From Undibacterium sp. (GTDB lineage: Bacteria > Pseudomonadota > Gammaproteobacteria > Burkholderiales > Burkholderiaceae_D), in NCBI GenBank assembly GCA_030645915.1, contig JAUSNO010000023.1:118623-182622 (forward strand): DNA of 64,000 bases, read 5' to 3'. The notes beneath the pieces were generated by a model. It saw only the letters and a program-made list of their open reading frames with translations, did no database searches and was not told the origin of the DNA. The number at the start of each line of letters is the position of its first letter. Within the stretch, counting starts at the first letter, position 1. A program made the translations under genes and the position numbers. Positions 18,096 to 26,438 of this stretch are shown here, one piece after another.

Positions 18096-18769
18096 TGCAA
18101 GTTGAATAGGTGAAGGGTTGGCCAGCCGTGGGTATGGGCGTGGGCGCTCAGTTTGGCATTGGGGTTGGTTGCCACTGGATGCGTCACTATCGACAGCAAG
18201 GGGATATCATTTTGCGAATCGCTGTAAAAATAACTCATGGGAAAGTCGCTCAACTGCCGGCCTTGACTGGCCAGCCATTGATGCAGGTGCGTCACTTTGC
18301 CGGCGCCTGAGGTCGGTAGGCCGATCAATTTTCCGGTCACATGCCCTTCGGCGTTCAGCTCAGGTTCTGCGGCGATCAGGTGTTCGACACCGAGTGCCCT
18401 GGCGATAGGCGCGGTGACGAAGCGATTGGTGGCCGTGATGATAGCGATCAGGTCGTCCTGGTCCTGATGTTTTTTAATCAGGTCGTGTGCGGCCGGTAAC
18501 AGGGCAGGGTTGATGACTTCGTGCATGAATTGCGCATGATAGGTATCTAATTGCGTGCGTGAAAATTGTGCCAGCGTGCCCAAGGCAAATTCCAGATACT
18601 CAACCGGGTCTAGCGTGCCAGCCTGATATTGCGCAAAAAAATCCGCGTTGCGCCGTGCAAATGCATCGGCATCGACCGCACCTATGCGGGTGAGAAACTG
18701 CCCCCATTCATAATCGGAATCGATGGGTATTAAGGTATGATCAAGATCAAAAAGGGCGATGTTACGCAT
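18092..18769 (-). CDS. HAD-superfamily subfamily IB phosphatase
   Basis: A 225-residue SerB-like phosphatase. The nucleophile motif FDLDHTLI carries Asp8 and Asp10, motif II is IITATNRF, and motif III/IV is SYFYSDSQNDIPLL. Family members hydrolyse small phosphomonoesters (phosphoserine, histidinol phosphate and others); the substrate here is unknown. The gene lies between hda (9 nt upstream) and pcnB, a conserved Burkholderiales order, suggesting co-transcription. Confidence 0.88.
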   Translation of the reverse strand: MRNIALFDLDHTLIPIDSDYEWGQFLTRIGAVDADAFARRNADFFAQYQAGTLDPVEYLEFALGTLAQFSRTQLDTYHAQFMHEVINPALLPAAHDLIKKHQDQDDLIAIITATNRFVTAPIARALGVEHLIAAEPELNAEGHVTGKLIGLPTSGAGKVTHLHQWLASQGRQLSDFPMSYFYSDSQNDIPLLSIVTHPVATNPNAKLSAHAHTHGWPTLHLFNLQ

Positions 18770-18778
18770 GGTTTAAAT

Positions 18779-19516
18779 TCATTTGTTGTCGGGATGCTGC
18801 CGGGCTTGCTTCTGTTCTTGTTCTTGTTCTTGCTCGTGCAGCACGTCGCGCAATAGCGGCAAGGTAATTGGCCGCTTGGTCTCCAGCGAGTACTGATCAA
18901 GCTGATTTAACATCTGCGATAAGGAACTCATATCGCGTCGATAGTGCGTAATCAAATAGGGTAACACGCCACTGGAAATACTCATACCGCGCGCATGTGC
19001 CGAGCGTTCTAAAGCGTCAATTTTATCTTCGTCGGTCAGGCCGTGCACCTGGTAGATTAAACCCCAACCGAAACGGGTGCGCAAGTCTTCGCGCAGGTTT
19101 AATATCATCGGCGGGCGATTCCCTGCAGCGACCAAAAAACCGCCATGGGCGCGCGTCTCGTTGAACAGGGCAAACGCGTCAATTTGCGCTGCGGGCGATA
19201 AGTTTTGACAGTCATCGAGCAAATATAGCGTGACCTCCGGCGTATGGGTAAAACTGCTTTCCGGCGCATCGGGCGCAATATAGCGCGCCTGCTCGGTCTG
19301 CGCCAGCGCGTGTAGCAGATGCGTCTTGCCGGCGCCCGCTTCACCCCATAGATACGCAAAGCGCTCGCCATACTGGCTGGGCGTGCGGGTAGAGAACTGG
19401 CTCAGTAATTGCGCCAGTTCAGTATTCTGACCAGTGACAAAAGTGTCGAGTGAGGGCGGTTTGTCTACGCCCAGATCTAAAACCAATTGCCTCATAGCGG
19501 GTGATAAATGTTGCAT
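18779..19516 (-). CDS. hda: DnaA regulatory inactivator Hda
   Basis: A DnaA-like AAA+ protein of 245 residues from the ATG at 19516 (238 from MRQLVLDL at 19495; neither has a clear ribosome-binding site). The N-terminal RQLVLDL resembles the beta-clamp-binding motif of E. coli Hda (QLSLPL). Walker A is GEAGAGKTHLL, Walker B is LYLLDDCQNL, and a sensor region DLRTRFGWGLIYQV follows. Hda bound to the clamp promotes hydrolysis of DnaA-ATP after initiation. The C-terminus ends in a low-complexity EQEQEQEQKQ run. The frame is open to 19654, but that part reads across the divergent purM promoter region. Confidence 0.9.
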   Translation of the reverse strand: MQHLSPAMRQLVLDLGVDKPPSLDTFVTGQNTELAQLLSQFSTRTPSQYGERFAYLWGEAGAGKTHLLHALAQTEQARYIAPDAPESSFTHTPEVTLYLLDDCQNLSPAAQIDAFALFNETRAHGGFLVAAGNRPPMILNLREDLRTRFGWGLIYQVHGLTDEDKIDALERSAHARGMSISSGVLPYLITHYRRDMSSLSQMLNQLDQYSLETKRPITLPLLRDVLHEQEQEQEQKQARQHPDNK

Positions 19517-19705
19517 TGAGTCAAACGTATTTGTTCGGTAAAAAATGAAAATGACATGGTGTTTGACATGTTGTCGCCTAACCAACACCCAAAAACTAGG
19601 TGAATGACGGGTCGATTTGTTAAAATAGCGGTTTTGCTGGTCACAATCTGGCAATTTCCTAGCATTCCGCTATTTTACCGCTTCAAGCCCCTACTGACGA
19701 ATATC

Positions 19706-20752
19706 ATGAGCACATCTACTCCTTCTGTTTCTCTCTCTTATGCCGATGCAGGTGTCGATATGGTCGCTGGCGACGCGCTGGTCGATGCCATCAAACCTTT
19801 TGCCAAGCGCACCATGCGCGAAGGCGTGATGGCCGGCATCGGTGGTTTCGGTGCCATGTTTGAAATCAGCAAAAAATATAAAGAGCCTGTGCTGGTATCC
19901 GGCACTGACGGCGTCGGTACGAAACTGAAACTGGCTTTTCACTTGAACCGCCATGACACGGTCGGTATCGATCTGGTCGCCATGAGCGTCAACGATATTC
20001 TGGTGCAGGGTGCGGAACCGCTGTTCTTCCTCGATTATTTTGCCTGCGGCAAGCTCGATGTCGCTACGGCGACCGACGTGATCAAAGGCGTCGCCTTTGG
20101 CTGTGAACAAGCCGGTTGCGCCTTGATCGGCGGCGAAACCGCTGAAATGCCATCGATGTACCCTGAAGGCGAATATGATCTGGCTGGCTTTGCGGTCGGT
20201 GCAGTAGAGAAATCAAAAATCATCGATGGCAGCAAAATCGTTCCCGGTGACGTGATTCTGGGGATGGCTTCTTCCGGCATTCACTCCAACGGCTTCTCCC
20301 TGGTGCGCAAGATCATTGAAGTTGCGAAACCAGATTTGAATGCAGATTTCCATGGACGTAGTTTGGCCGACGCACTGATCGCGCCTACCCGTATCTACGT
20401 CAAGCCTTTGCTGGCATTGATGGCGAGCATGGAAGTTAAAGGCATGGCGCACATTACCGGAGGAGGTCTGGTGGAGAACGTACCTCGCGTCCTGGGCGAT
20501 AAGCTTACCGCCGTTTTAGATAGCACATCGTGGGAAATGCCACCTTTGTTCAAATGGCTGCAGCAGCACGGTGGTGTGGCAGATGCCGAGATGCATCGCG
20601 TTTTTAACTGCGGCATCGGCATGGTCGTCATTGTCGCACCGGAGATTGCAGATGCGGCGATGGCGCAGCTTAATGCGGCAGGCGAATCCGTCTCGCGCAT
20701 CGGGACGATTCGCGCCCGTGTAGGTGACGAGCATCAGACTATCGTCGTGTAA
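19706..20752 (+). CDS. purM: Phosphoribosylformylglycinamidine cyclo-ligase
   Basis: A 348-residue AIR synthetase: [55 protein letters not shown], and THITGGGL-like [15 protein letters not shown]. It closes the imidazole ring of AIR in purine synthesis. The start at 19706 is set by the family N-terminus; the open frame extends back to 19604, through a TTGTTAAAATAGCG box at 19618-19631 that looks like the promoter -10. It is divergent from hda, as usual in betaproteobacteria. Confidence 0.96.
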   Translation: MSTSTPSVSLSYADAGVDMVAGDALVDAIKPFAKRTMREGVMAGIGGFGAMFEISKKYKEPVLVSGTDGVGTKLKLAFHLNRHDTVGIDLVAMSVNDILVQGAEPLFFLDYFACGKLDVATATDVIKGVAFGCEQAGCALIGGETAEMPSMYPEGEYDLAGFAVGAVEKSKIIDGSKIVPGDVILGMASSGIHSNGFSLVRKIIEVAKPDLNADFHGRSLADALIAPTRIYVKPLLALMASMEVKGMAHITGGGLVENVPRVLGDKLTAVLDSTSWEMPPLFKWLQQHGGVADAEMHRVFNCGIGMVVIVAPEIADAAMAQLNAAGESVSRIGTIRARVGDEHQTIVV

Positions 20753-20771
20753 ATACGCGCAGTAAAAAATA

Positions 20772-20829
20772 TACTGGCAGGAGTATTTCTGTAAAAATGC
20801 TTAAAGCGCACGTTTGACGTGCACTTTTT
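20772..20829 (+). terminator. Terminator after purM with a short repeat motif
   Basis: GCACGT at 20808-20813 pairs with ACGTGC at 20817-20822, extended by AAAG/CTTT around one mismatch and followed by T5, so it works as a terminator between convergent genes. The motif TACTGGCAGGAGTATT at 20772-20787 precedes it, and AATAACTCCT at 20862-20871 is its partial inverse, so the terminator sits inside a larger imperfect palindrome. Confidence 0.65.
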
Positions 20830-20874
20830 GTTTTTGCCAATAAAAAAGAGGGAGTATATAAAATAACTCCTTAT

Positions 20875-21390
20875 TTAAGTTCCCAGGGATTCCCATAGAT
20901 TGTCCCAGTCGTTTGGCTGAAAAGTCCCTTCGCGTTTAAACACGAATTGGCTTTTTGCGTTGATGACAAAATGGGTAGGCTGGCGCGATATCACCCCAAA
21001 ATTATCCTTGTGCCCGACCGCATTGCGCCAGACAGTGGGGAAGCGCTGCTCCTTTGGGATCGTTAAAGCGATTAACTGGTTGTAGGTTTCAAAATCTTTT
21101 TTGTCCTCATCGATATTGATCGCGAGAAGAACGAAATTTCTTTTTGCATTACCCACATAAAATTCGCGCATCAACTTCAGATCGCGGGTACATAAACTGC
21201 AACCAGCGGTAAAAAAACTCACTAATACCGTTTTACCCAAGAAATCATTGAGGTCTAATTTTTTGCCATTGACATCAATCCCTTGCAGGCTAAATTTCTG
21301 TGGTTCTTTCGATGATTGGGCAAATAATGGCGCATAGGCAAGACCCAAGGTCGCTGCGCTTATCGCCTGTATAAATTGTCTCTTTTTCAT
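20875..21390 (-). CDS. Periplasmic redoxin (TlpA/AhpC-TSA-like)
   Basis: A 171-residue protein with a signal peptide (MKKRQFIQAISAATLGLAYA, cleavage near LFAQS) and a thioredoxin-fold domain. The active site is GCSLCT, a CxxC with an unusual Ser-Leu pair, after KTVLVSFFTA. THFVINAKSQFVFKREG holds the cis-Pro loop (RQPTHF). It is likely a membrane-facing or periplasmic thiol-disulfide protein; partners are unknown. It is monocistronic and converges with purM. Confidence 0.8.
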   Translation of the reverse strand: MKKRQFIQAISAATLGLAYAPLFAQSSKEPQKFSLQGIDVNGKKLDLNDFLGKTVLVSFFTAGCSLCTRDLKLMREFYVGNAKRNFVLLAINIDEDKKDFETYNQLIALTIPKEQRFPTVWRNAVGHKDNFGVISRQPTHFVINAKSQFVFKREGTFQPNDWDNLWESLGT

Positions 21391-21538
21391 TATTTTGCTT
21401 TCGATGTTGACCGTGATTTATTTCTGGTGCGAACACATGTGCGCAAGTCAGTCGCCCATTGGCTCAAGATCTTACACAAAAACCGCCGGATGAGTGAGGC
21501 AGGATCAGATAACCCAGATCAACAATGCATGTTCATTA

Positions 21539-21777
21539 AACCTAGATTCCTTAGTTGGACAGGTTTGAGTGTGCGTTTTTCCGACTTTCTGGCAAGGCGC
21601 GACGACGAAGCAACCTCCACGTTGTTAGGAGGAGCAACGTAGTCCAGGGAGTCGGAAAAACGTGCAATCGAACCTGTAGCGCTCTCACCCAAATGGTGAA
21701 AGTGTTAAATGCCACTATTTTTAAACCAATCAAGCACTTATCGAAGCTGATGAGCGGTCAACTGAGGAATCTAGGTT
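21539..21777. repeat. Composite palindromic element (two nested inverted repeats)
   Basis: Outer arms 21539-21557 and 21759-21777 match with one mismatch in 19. Inner arms 21560-21586 and 21650-21676 match at 23 of 27 positions. The core holds CCTCC/GGAGG and ACGTTG/CAACGT stems. On the right side, 82 nt separate inner and outer arms, but only 2 nt do on the left, as if one arm had been interrupted. No gene is visible here; the rest of the 21391-21891 gap holds only the upstream region of the redoxin gene and a hairpin at 21837-21863. Confidence 0.8.
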
Positions 21778-21836
21778 AAATATTAAAGGGCTACATTTTC
21801 AGTGTTTTTTTGATGTGCGCTTGCGGCAGACATGAA

Positions 21837-21863
21837 AATGGCAGCCGACGGGCGGCTGCCATT
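21837..21863 (-). terminator. Strong hairpin downstream of the lipoprotein gene
   Basis: AATGGCAGCCG at 21837-21847 and CGGCTGCCATT at 21853-21863 form a perfect 11-bp stem with a 5-nt loop. On the minus strand it lies 28 nt after the lipoprotein stop and is followed by TTTTC, so it is a likely terminator for the S41/lipoprotein operon. Confidence 0.75.
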
Positions 21864-21891
21864 CTGAACAATACCTGCAAATGCGCTGATG

Positions 21892-22272
21892 TTATTCAGC
21901 GATACATGTTGCCCGACTTAACAAGACTTGCTGGTTCTTATTTTGATAGACTAGCCAACAAGCCCCTTCACGTATCACCAGTCTGAAAACATGCACCGGT
22001 TCAATCACCCTGCCTTGTAGCAATTGATCCGATGTGTCGTAACGTGGCTTGCGTGCATAGGCAAACTGACTGCTGTTTATCAGGGTATTTTCGTCCAGCG
22101 TCACGGCGTCAAGCCCTAATATCTTTGCCGTGGTTTCGCGCAATTCTTGTCGCGCTTCTTTGCTCGGCGTTAACAGACGCGCCGCCACCGGTGATGGACT
22201 GACTGTCTGGCAAGCGCCCAATACTGTGGCTGTGCAGCAAACAACGAAGATCATGATGCGGTTTGTTCTCAC
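21892..22272 (-). CDS. Putative lipoprotein of unknown function
   Basis: A 126-residue protein with a lipoprotein signal peptide: basic MRTNRIM, a hydrophobic stretch and a lipobox ending VLGAC. The mature part has AKILGLDAVTLDENTLINSSQFAYARKPRYDT and two further Cys residues (EGACWLV and RATCIAE) that could form a disulfide. I do not recognise the family. The GTG start at 22270-22272 overlaps the stop of the S41 protease gene (GTGA), so the two are co-translated and possibly work together in the envelope (inference). Confidence 0.75.
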   Translation of the reverse strand: MRTNRIMIFVVCCTATVLGACQTVSPSPVAARLLTPSKEARQELRETTAKILGLDAVTLDENTLINSSQFAYARKPRYDTSDQLLQGRVIEPVHVFRLVIREGACWLVYQNKNQQVLLSRATCIAE

Positions 22273-23762
22273 TTTACCCTGCTGTAAATAGCGATTTCTT
22301 TGGCTAAGGGGCGGACAAGCTGTAACTTGGTTGACGCAAATTCACCGCGCAACATGACGCCTGAACTGGCAGCGGGGCAAATTTTTGTATTTCTGTATTG
22401 TAAGGCTGCGGCTAGCTGAGCTTCCAAAGGATCACCAAGAGCGTGGGTGAAGTCATCGGCAATATTGCATGTGGCAGGTATGCCATCTGCATAGTCACCA
22501 AAGCCTTTATTGTTGATGCCCTTGAACTGAATACTAAAGTAGGTTATGCCGCAATTTGGTGTCGGATAAAAACCATAGGGCTTGCCGCAGGTCTGTGCCC
22601 CGATCAGACTCACCTCAACATCGATACCCTGCAAGCTATTGATAATCGCTTCGCTGGCAGAACAGGTGCCTGCGCTGGTTAAGATACTGACTTTTTTCAG
22701 TCCCAGATACGGTAACGGCTGTCCTGCCGGAGCAGAAAAACCATACGCGGTCGAGAAAAATGGCGTTGGTGCATCAGGCTTGATTTTGTCGTTGAATTGG
22801 CTTTGCTCAAAGGTTTTCCCGTTGGTCGCTACAGGCCCGGCGATCATGTAGGCTAGCTCGCTTGCCACATACAGTAATCCGCCACCGTTGTAACGCAAAT
22901 CAAGTACCAGATCGGTAACGCCTGCGGCTTTAAGCGTATCGATGGAATTAATCAATTGCAACTCTGAGACCGAGTTGTGATTGTTGAAGGTCAGGTAGCC
23001 CACTTTGCCGGTCGGCGTATCGATAATTTTAGTATTTTGTACCGGCGTCGAAACCACATTTGCTGCTGCAATAAATACACTGACAGTGCTATTGTCACGC
23101 TTGAAAATCAGTGTGTGTGTTTCACCTTCTTTTTCCGGGAAAAGGCCGGCGTTCAATTTGTCTATGGATGCGCTATCGTTTCCGTTAAGGTAGTCTGCTC
23201 CGTCCACGGTAATTAATTGATCGCCGCGATGCAATCCTGCTTTATCTGCCGGTGAGCCAGGTTCCAGCATCGCCACGACGCGTTTACGCGGCAAGCTGTC
23301 GCCCGGTGCTCTTGACCACGTGATGCCATAACCAAACTCTATCCCTTGCTGTGATAATGCATCCCATTCTGCTGAAGGGTAAGTGAAATGAAACTGATCT
23401 TTGGCTTTGCCAGATGCAGTCGTCGCTGAGGTTTTCAGTACATCAAAGTAATCAATCGCAGTAGCATAATTGGCCGGGTAGAGCGTCGTAGGCACTTCCC
23501 GATACCAAAGGTAAGTTTCATCCGTCCACGAGCGTAGCCAGGTTTTTTCCTGGGCCAATGTCCCCAGCCTGTCAGGGTATGGCTTGTTGTCGTTAAAGGG
23601 ATCGTTACCAGCGCGTGGTGCCTGACAAAGATTTGCAACCGTGTTTGACGCAGGTAATGTGGTGGCCGCAGGGATTATCGAAACAGCATCGCTGCCTCCA
23701 CCGCCGCAACCAGATAAAATAAGTGGCAAGAGAACTGCTGATAAAAGGGAAAATTTTTTCAT
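22269..23762 (-). CDS. S41-family peptidase lipoprotein with PDZ domain
   Basis: A 497-residue protein from the ATG at 23760-23762. The signal peptide MKKFSLLSAVLLPLILSGC ends in a lipobox followed by GGGGS, so it is predicted to be lipid-anchored. A PDZ-like segment (MLEPGSPADKAGLHRGDQLITVDG) is followed by the S41 core: VTDLVLDLRYNGGG, then LTSAGTCSASEAIIN with the likely catalytic Ser, and CGKPYGF with a candidate Lys. Related proteases trim proteins in the periplasm. It is the first gene of a two-gene operon and diverges from tag. Confidence 0.85.
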   Translation of the reverse strand: MKKFSLLSAVLLPLILSGCGGGGSDAVSIIPAATTLPASNTVANLCQAPRAGNDPFNDNKPYPDRLGTLAQEKTWLRSWTDETYLWYREVPTTLYPANYATAIDYFDVLKTSATTASGKAKDQFHFTYPSAEWDALSQQGIEFGYGITWSRAPGDSLPRKRVVAMLEPGSPADKAGLHRGDQLITVDGADYLNGNDSASIDKLNAGLFPEKEGETHTLIFKRDNSTVSVFIAAANVVSTPVQNTKIIDTPTGKVGYLTFNNHNSVSELQLINSIDTLKAAGVTDLVLDLRYNGGGLLYVASELAYMIAGPVATNGKTFEQSQFNDKIKPDAPTPFFSTAYGFSAPAGQPLPYLGLKKVSILTSAGTCSASEAIINSLQGIDVEVSLIGAQTCGKPYGFYPTPNCGITYFSIQFKGINNKGFGDYADGIPATCNIADDFTHALGDPLEAQLAAALQYRNTKICPAASSGVMLRGEFASTKLQLVRPLAKEIAIYSRVK

Positions 23763-23924
23763 TGATGAGATATAAAAATGGGCCGATATGCAATCGATCA
23801 AACAACGAATGCATAATAAGATATACGAGGGGAAATCAATTTGATCAACACCAGTCCCCTAAAGCGATAATTATATTTGATTTGCAAATAGCTATAGTGT
23901 TAAATTTTCAACATTGGATCCATC

Positions 23925-24473
23925 ATGTTTACTAAGCGATGCGCCTGGGCTAATCCAGCTAATCCCTTATATCTCCGTTATCACGACCACGAGTGGGGCG
24001 TCCCTTGTCATGATGAAAAGCGCTTGTTTGAGATGCTCAATCTAGAAGGTGCTCAAGCGGGTTTGAGTTGGGAGACCATACTCAATAAGCGTGAAAATTA
24101 TCGCCACGCTTTCGATGATTGGAATGCAGCGAAAATTGCTGCTTACGACAGCGATAAGGTGGCGGAATTGTTAGGCAATCCGGGGATAGTGCGCAATCGC
24201 TTAAAGATCGCTGCGGCAATCACCAATGCACAGGCGTATCTGCGATTGTGCGAACAGGTGGGTGGATTGGACGACTATTTGTGGGCGTATGTCAATGGCG
24301 TTCCCATTCGCAATGACGGAGAAAGAATTATTAAGACCGCATTGTCAGATCAAATTTCCAAGGATCTGATCAAGCGTGGATTCAAATTTGTCGGGTCCAC
24401 CATCATCTACGCTTATATGCAGGCCATCGGCATGGTGCAAGACCATGCTTCGGATTGTGACTGGAAAATTTAA
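23925..24473 (+). CDS. tag: DNA-3-methyladenine glycosylase I
   Basis: A 182-residue Tag: KRCAWANPANPLYLRYHDHEWGVP near the N-terminus gives two zinc ligands (Cys and His), and HASDCDW near the C-terminus gives the other two. EGAQAGLSWETILNKRENYR carries the catalytic and base-stacking residues. It excises 3-methyladenine from alkylated DNA. It is convergent with the Anbu gene, only 11 nt away. Confidence 0.96.
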   Translation: MFTKRCAWANPANPLYLRYHDHEWGVPCHDEKRLFEMLNLEGAQAGLSWETILNKRENYRHAFDDWNAAKIAAYDSDKVAELLGNPGIVRNRLKIAAAITNAQAYLRLCEQVGGLDDYLWAYVNGVPIRNDGERIIKTALSDQISKDLIKRGFKFVGSTIIYAYMQAIGMVQDHASDCDWKI

Positions 24474-24484
24474 GGCGATGCAGT

Positions 24485-25360
24485 TTAATGTTGCGAAGTA
24501 GTGAACTGCTGTGCCAGGGATTGAAGTGGTGCCGCCTCCACGCTTGCCGGATGAATATGATTTGGTAGTGCAACACGCACAGGCTTGCTATGCATATTGG
24601 TCGACGACAAGACGTTGTCATGCACTTCCGGTGACGCGTCCCATACTGGATCATCAATAGCTTCAAACACGCTTTTTAATTGACGTCCCCAAGTGTTGCG
24701 TATCATTTGAAAGTATTGATTTTTTTCGTCTATCGTGACAAAGCGTGTCACTGCCAGACTGTCAGTCTCATACACTAATAAGTCCAGCGGCAATCCAACT
24801 GAAATATTGGAACGTAGAGTGGAGTCCATCGAGATCAAGGCACATTTCGCTGCCTCGTCAAGTGGCGTAGCAGGTGTTACTACGCGATCCAGAATAGGTT
24901 TTCCATATTTTGCTTCGCCGACCTGGAAGTAAGTATTTTCATTGTGAGACTCTATGAAGTTCCCTGCCGAGTAGATCTGAAACAGGCGACAACGCTCGCC
25001 TTTTATTTGTCCGCCAAAAATAATACTGACATTAAAATCGATGCCAAACTCTCCCAACGCCTTGGCGTCACGGTGATACACTGTCCTTACTGCATCGCCA
25101 AGAATCCTGGCCGCTTCGTACATATTGGATGCGGTCCAGATACTTTGGCCATCAGTGCAAACGTGCTCGGAGAGCAACTCACGTATTGATTGCGAGATGG
25201 AGAGATTTCCCGCCGTCATCAATACCATCATGCGATCGCCAGAATTCTCAAACACACTCATCTTGCGAAAAGTGCCAACCTGATCGACGCCTGCATTGGT
25301 GCGTGAATCAGAAAGAAAAACCAGCCCTGCATCAAGGCGCATACCAACACAGTAAGTCAT
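24485..25360 (-). CDS. Anbu-type proteasome-like peptidase
   Basis: A 291-residue member of the proteasome beta-subunit fold, Anbu branch. The N-terminus is MTYCVGM: after Met removal Thr becomes the N-terminal nucleophile. LDAGLVFLSDSRTNAG supplies the conserved Asp (position 17 counting Thr as 1) and RKM a Lys at 32, the usual catalytic trio. It is longer than HslV (about 175) and matches Anbu length. The C-terminal tail (after about residue 240) is Pro/Ser/Gln-rich and probably disordered. It lies 137 nt downstream of a transglutaminase gene in the order typical of Anbu operons. The biological substrate is not known to me. Confidence 0.88.
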   Translation of the reverse strand: MTYCVGMRLDAGLVFLSDSRTNAGVDQVGTFRKMSVFENSGDRMMVLMTAGNLSISQSIRELLSEHVCTDGQSIWTASNMYEAARILGDAVRTVYHRDAKALGEFGIDFNVSIIFGGQIKGERCRLFQIYSAGNFIESHNENTYFQVGEAKYGKPILDRVVTPATPLDEAAKCALISMDSTLRSNISVGLPLDLLVYETDSLAVTRFVTIDEKNQYFQMIRNTWGRQLKSVFEAIDDPVWDASPEVHDNVLSSTNMHSKPVRVALPNHIHPASVEAAPLQSLAQQFTTSQH

Positions 25361-25497
25361 AATCCCGGAAACCTCATTTGATCGCTTATCAGCCTAGATA
25401 AGTGATTTATTAATCGTAAAATTTTCTTCTTTTTGAGACGATCGCCAGTCGAATGAGATGCTAAATAGCAGATTGCAAATCTCAAAAAAATCAAATT

Positions 25498-26433
25498 TTA
25501 CACTATGGGCTTGCCAGATAGCATGGTGCCTAACGGAGAGACTGTCACGTTGACCTGGAGGTTGTGTTTGTCGCCGCCTAAAACTACTCCTCGCATCGGC
25601 GTCACATCGCTGAAATCACGCCCCCAGCCTAACGTAATGTGCTCATTTTGCACCAGACAACTGTTAGTCGGGTCAAAATCAACCCAGCCGAATGTCGGAC
25701 AAAAAACAGACACCCATGCGTGTGAAGCATCTGCCCCTATCATACGCAGCTCACCTTCAGGCGGGTGGGTCAAAATATAACCGCTGACATAACGTGCAGC
25801 CAGACCTAGACTCCTGAGACAGCCAATCATCAAATGAGCGAAATCCTGGCAGACACCGCGGCGACCTTGCAATACATCTTCTAAAGGCGTAGAAATTTCA
25901 GTAGCTTTATCGTCAAACTCAAAATCGTTGAAGATACGCTGCGTCAAATCCAGTGCAGCATCAAGATGCGCGCGTCCTGGGTGGTAGCTTTTTAGTGCGT
26001 ACTCCCTCAGTTCAATGGCACAACTGACATGGGGTGACGGATAAAGAAATAGTTGAGGTTCATGTGTTGAGTTTGGGGCAAATATGGACCGTCGGTCACG
26101 TACGGTTTCCCAGGGACATGATCCTGCGATCTCGCTAAGACTGTAACGTGGCCTGAGTAGCACAGTAAATTCTGCATGTGCCAGCAACGTCTGGTGTGGT
26201 ACGGCGATTGTGATATTGTGCGTTTTATTGCCAAAGTAATCCAGGTTGAATGTGCATTCAGACGGGCTTGGTTCTATTCGAAGCTCTTCTGCTGTCACTT
26301 CCTGATACGCAAAAGAGCGCGGTGACAGATGCAGGTATTGCTGCGATAAGGTAACTACGCTCTGGTAACTGTAGCTGGTTTGGTGCACGACACGGTAATG
26401 GGCGATAGGCGCTTTTTGAAGTATCTTCTTCAT
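25498..26433 (-). CDS. Transglutaminase-like protein (Anbu operon)
   Basis: A 311-residue transglutaminase-fold protein. The N-terminal domain (1-160) begins YRVVHQTSYSYQSVVTLSQQYLHLSPR, as in this bacterial family. The catalytic triad is visible as Cys195 (GRRGVCQDFAH), His238 (DASHAWVSV) and Asp254 (WVDFDPTN). Proteins of this class may hydrolyse or form amide bonds. It starts 5 nt after the ATP-grasp/alpha-E gene, so it is translated as part of that operon. Confidence 0.88.
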   Translation of the reverse strand: MKKILQKAPIAHYRVVHQTSYSYQSVVTLSQQYLHLSPRSFAYQEVTAEELRIEPSPSECTFNLDYFGNKTHNITIAVPHQTLLAHAEFTVLLRPRYSLSEIAGSCPWETVRDRRSIFAPNSTHEPQLFLYPSPHVSCAIELREYALKSYHPGRAHLDAALDLTQRIFNDFEFDDKATEISTPLEDVLQGRRGVCQDFAHLMIGCLRSLGLAARYVSGYILTHPPEGELRMIGADASHAWVSVFCPTFGWVDFDPTNSCLVQNEHITLGWGRDFSDVTPMRGVVLGGDKHNLQVNVTVSPLGTMLSGKPIV

Positions 26434-26438
26434 ATGGG

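Noticed and set aside
21376..21779. Short plus-strand frames in the redoxin-lipoprotein gap
   Set aside because: They run through the inverted repeats and have no coding character.
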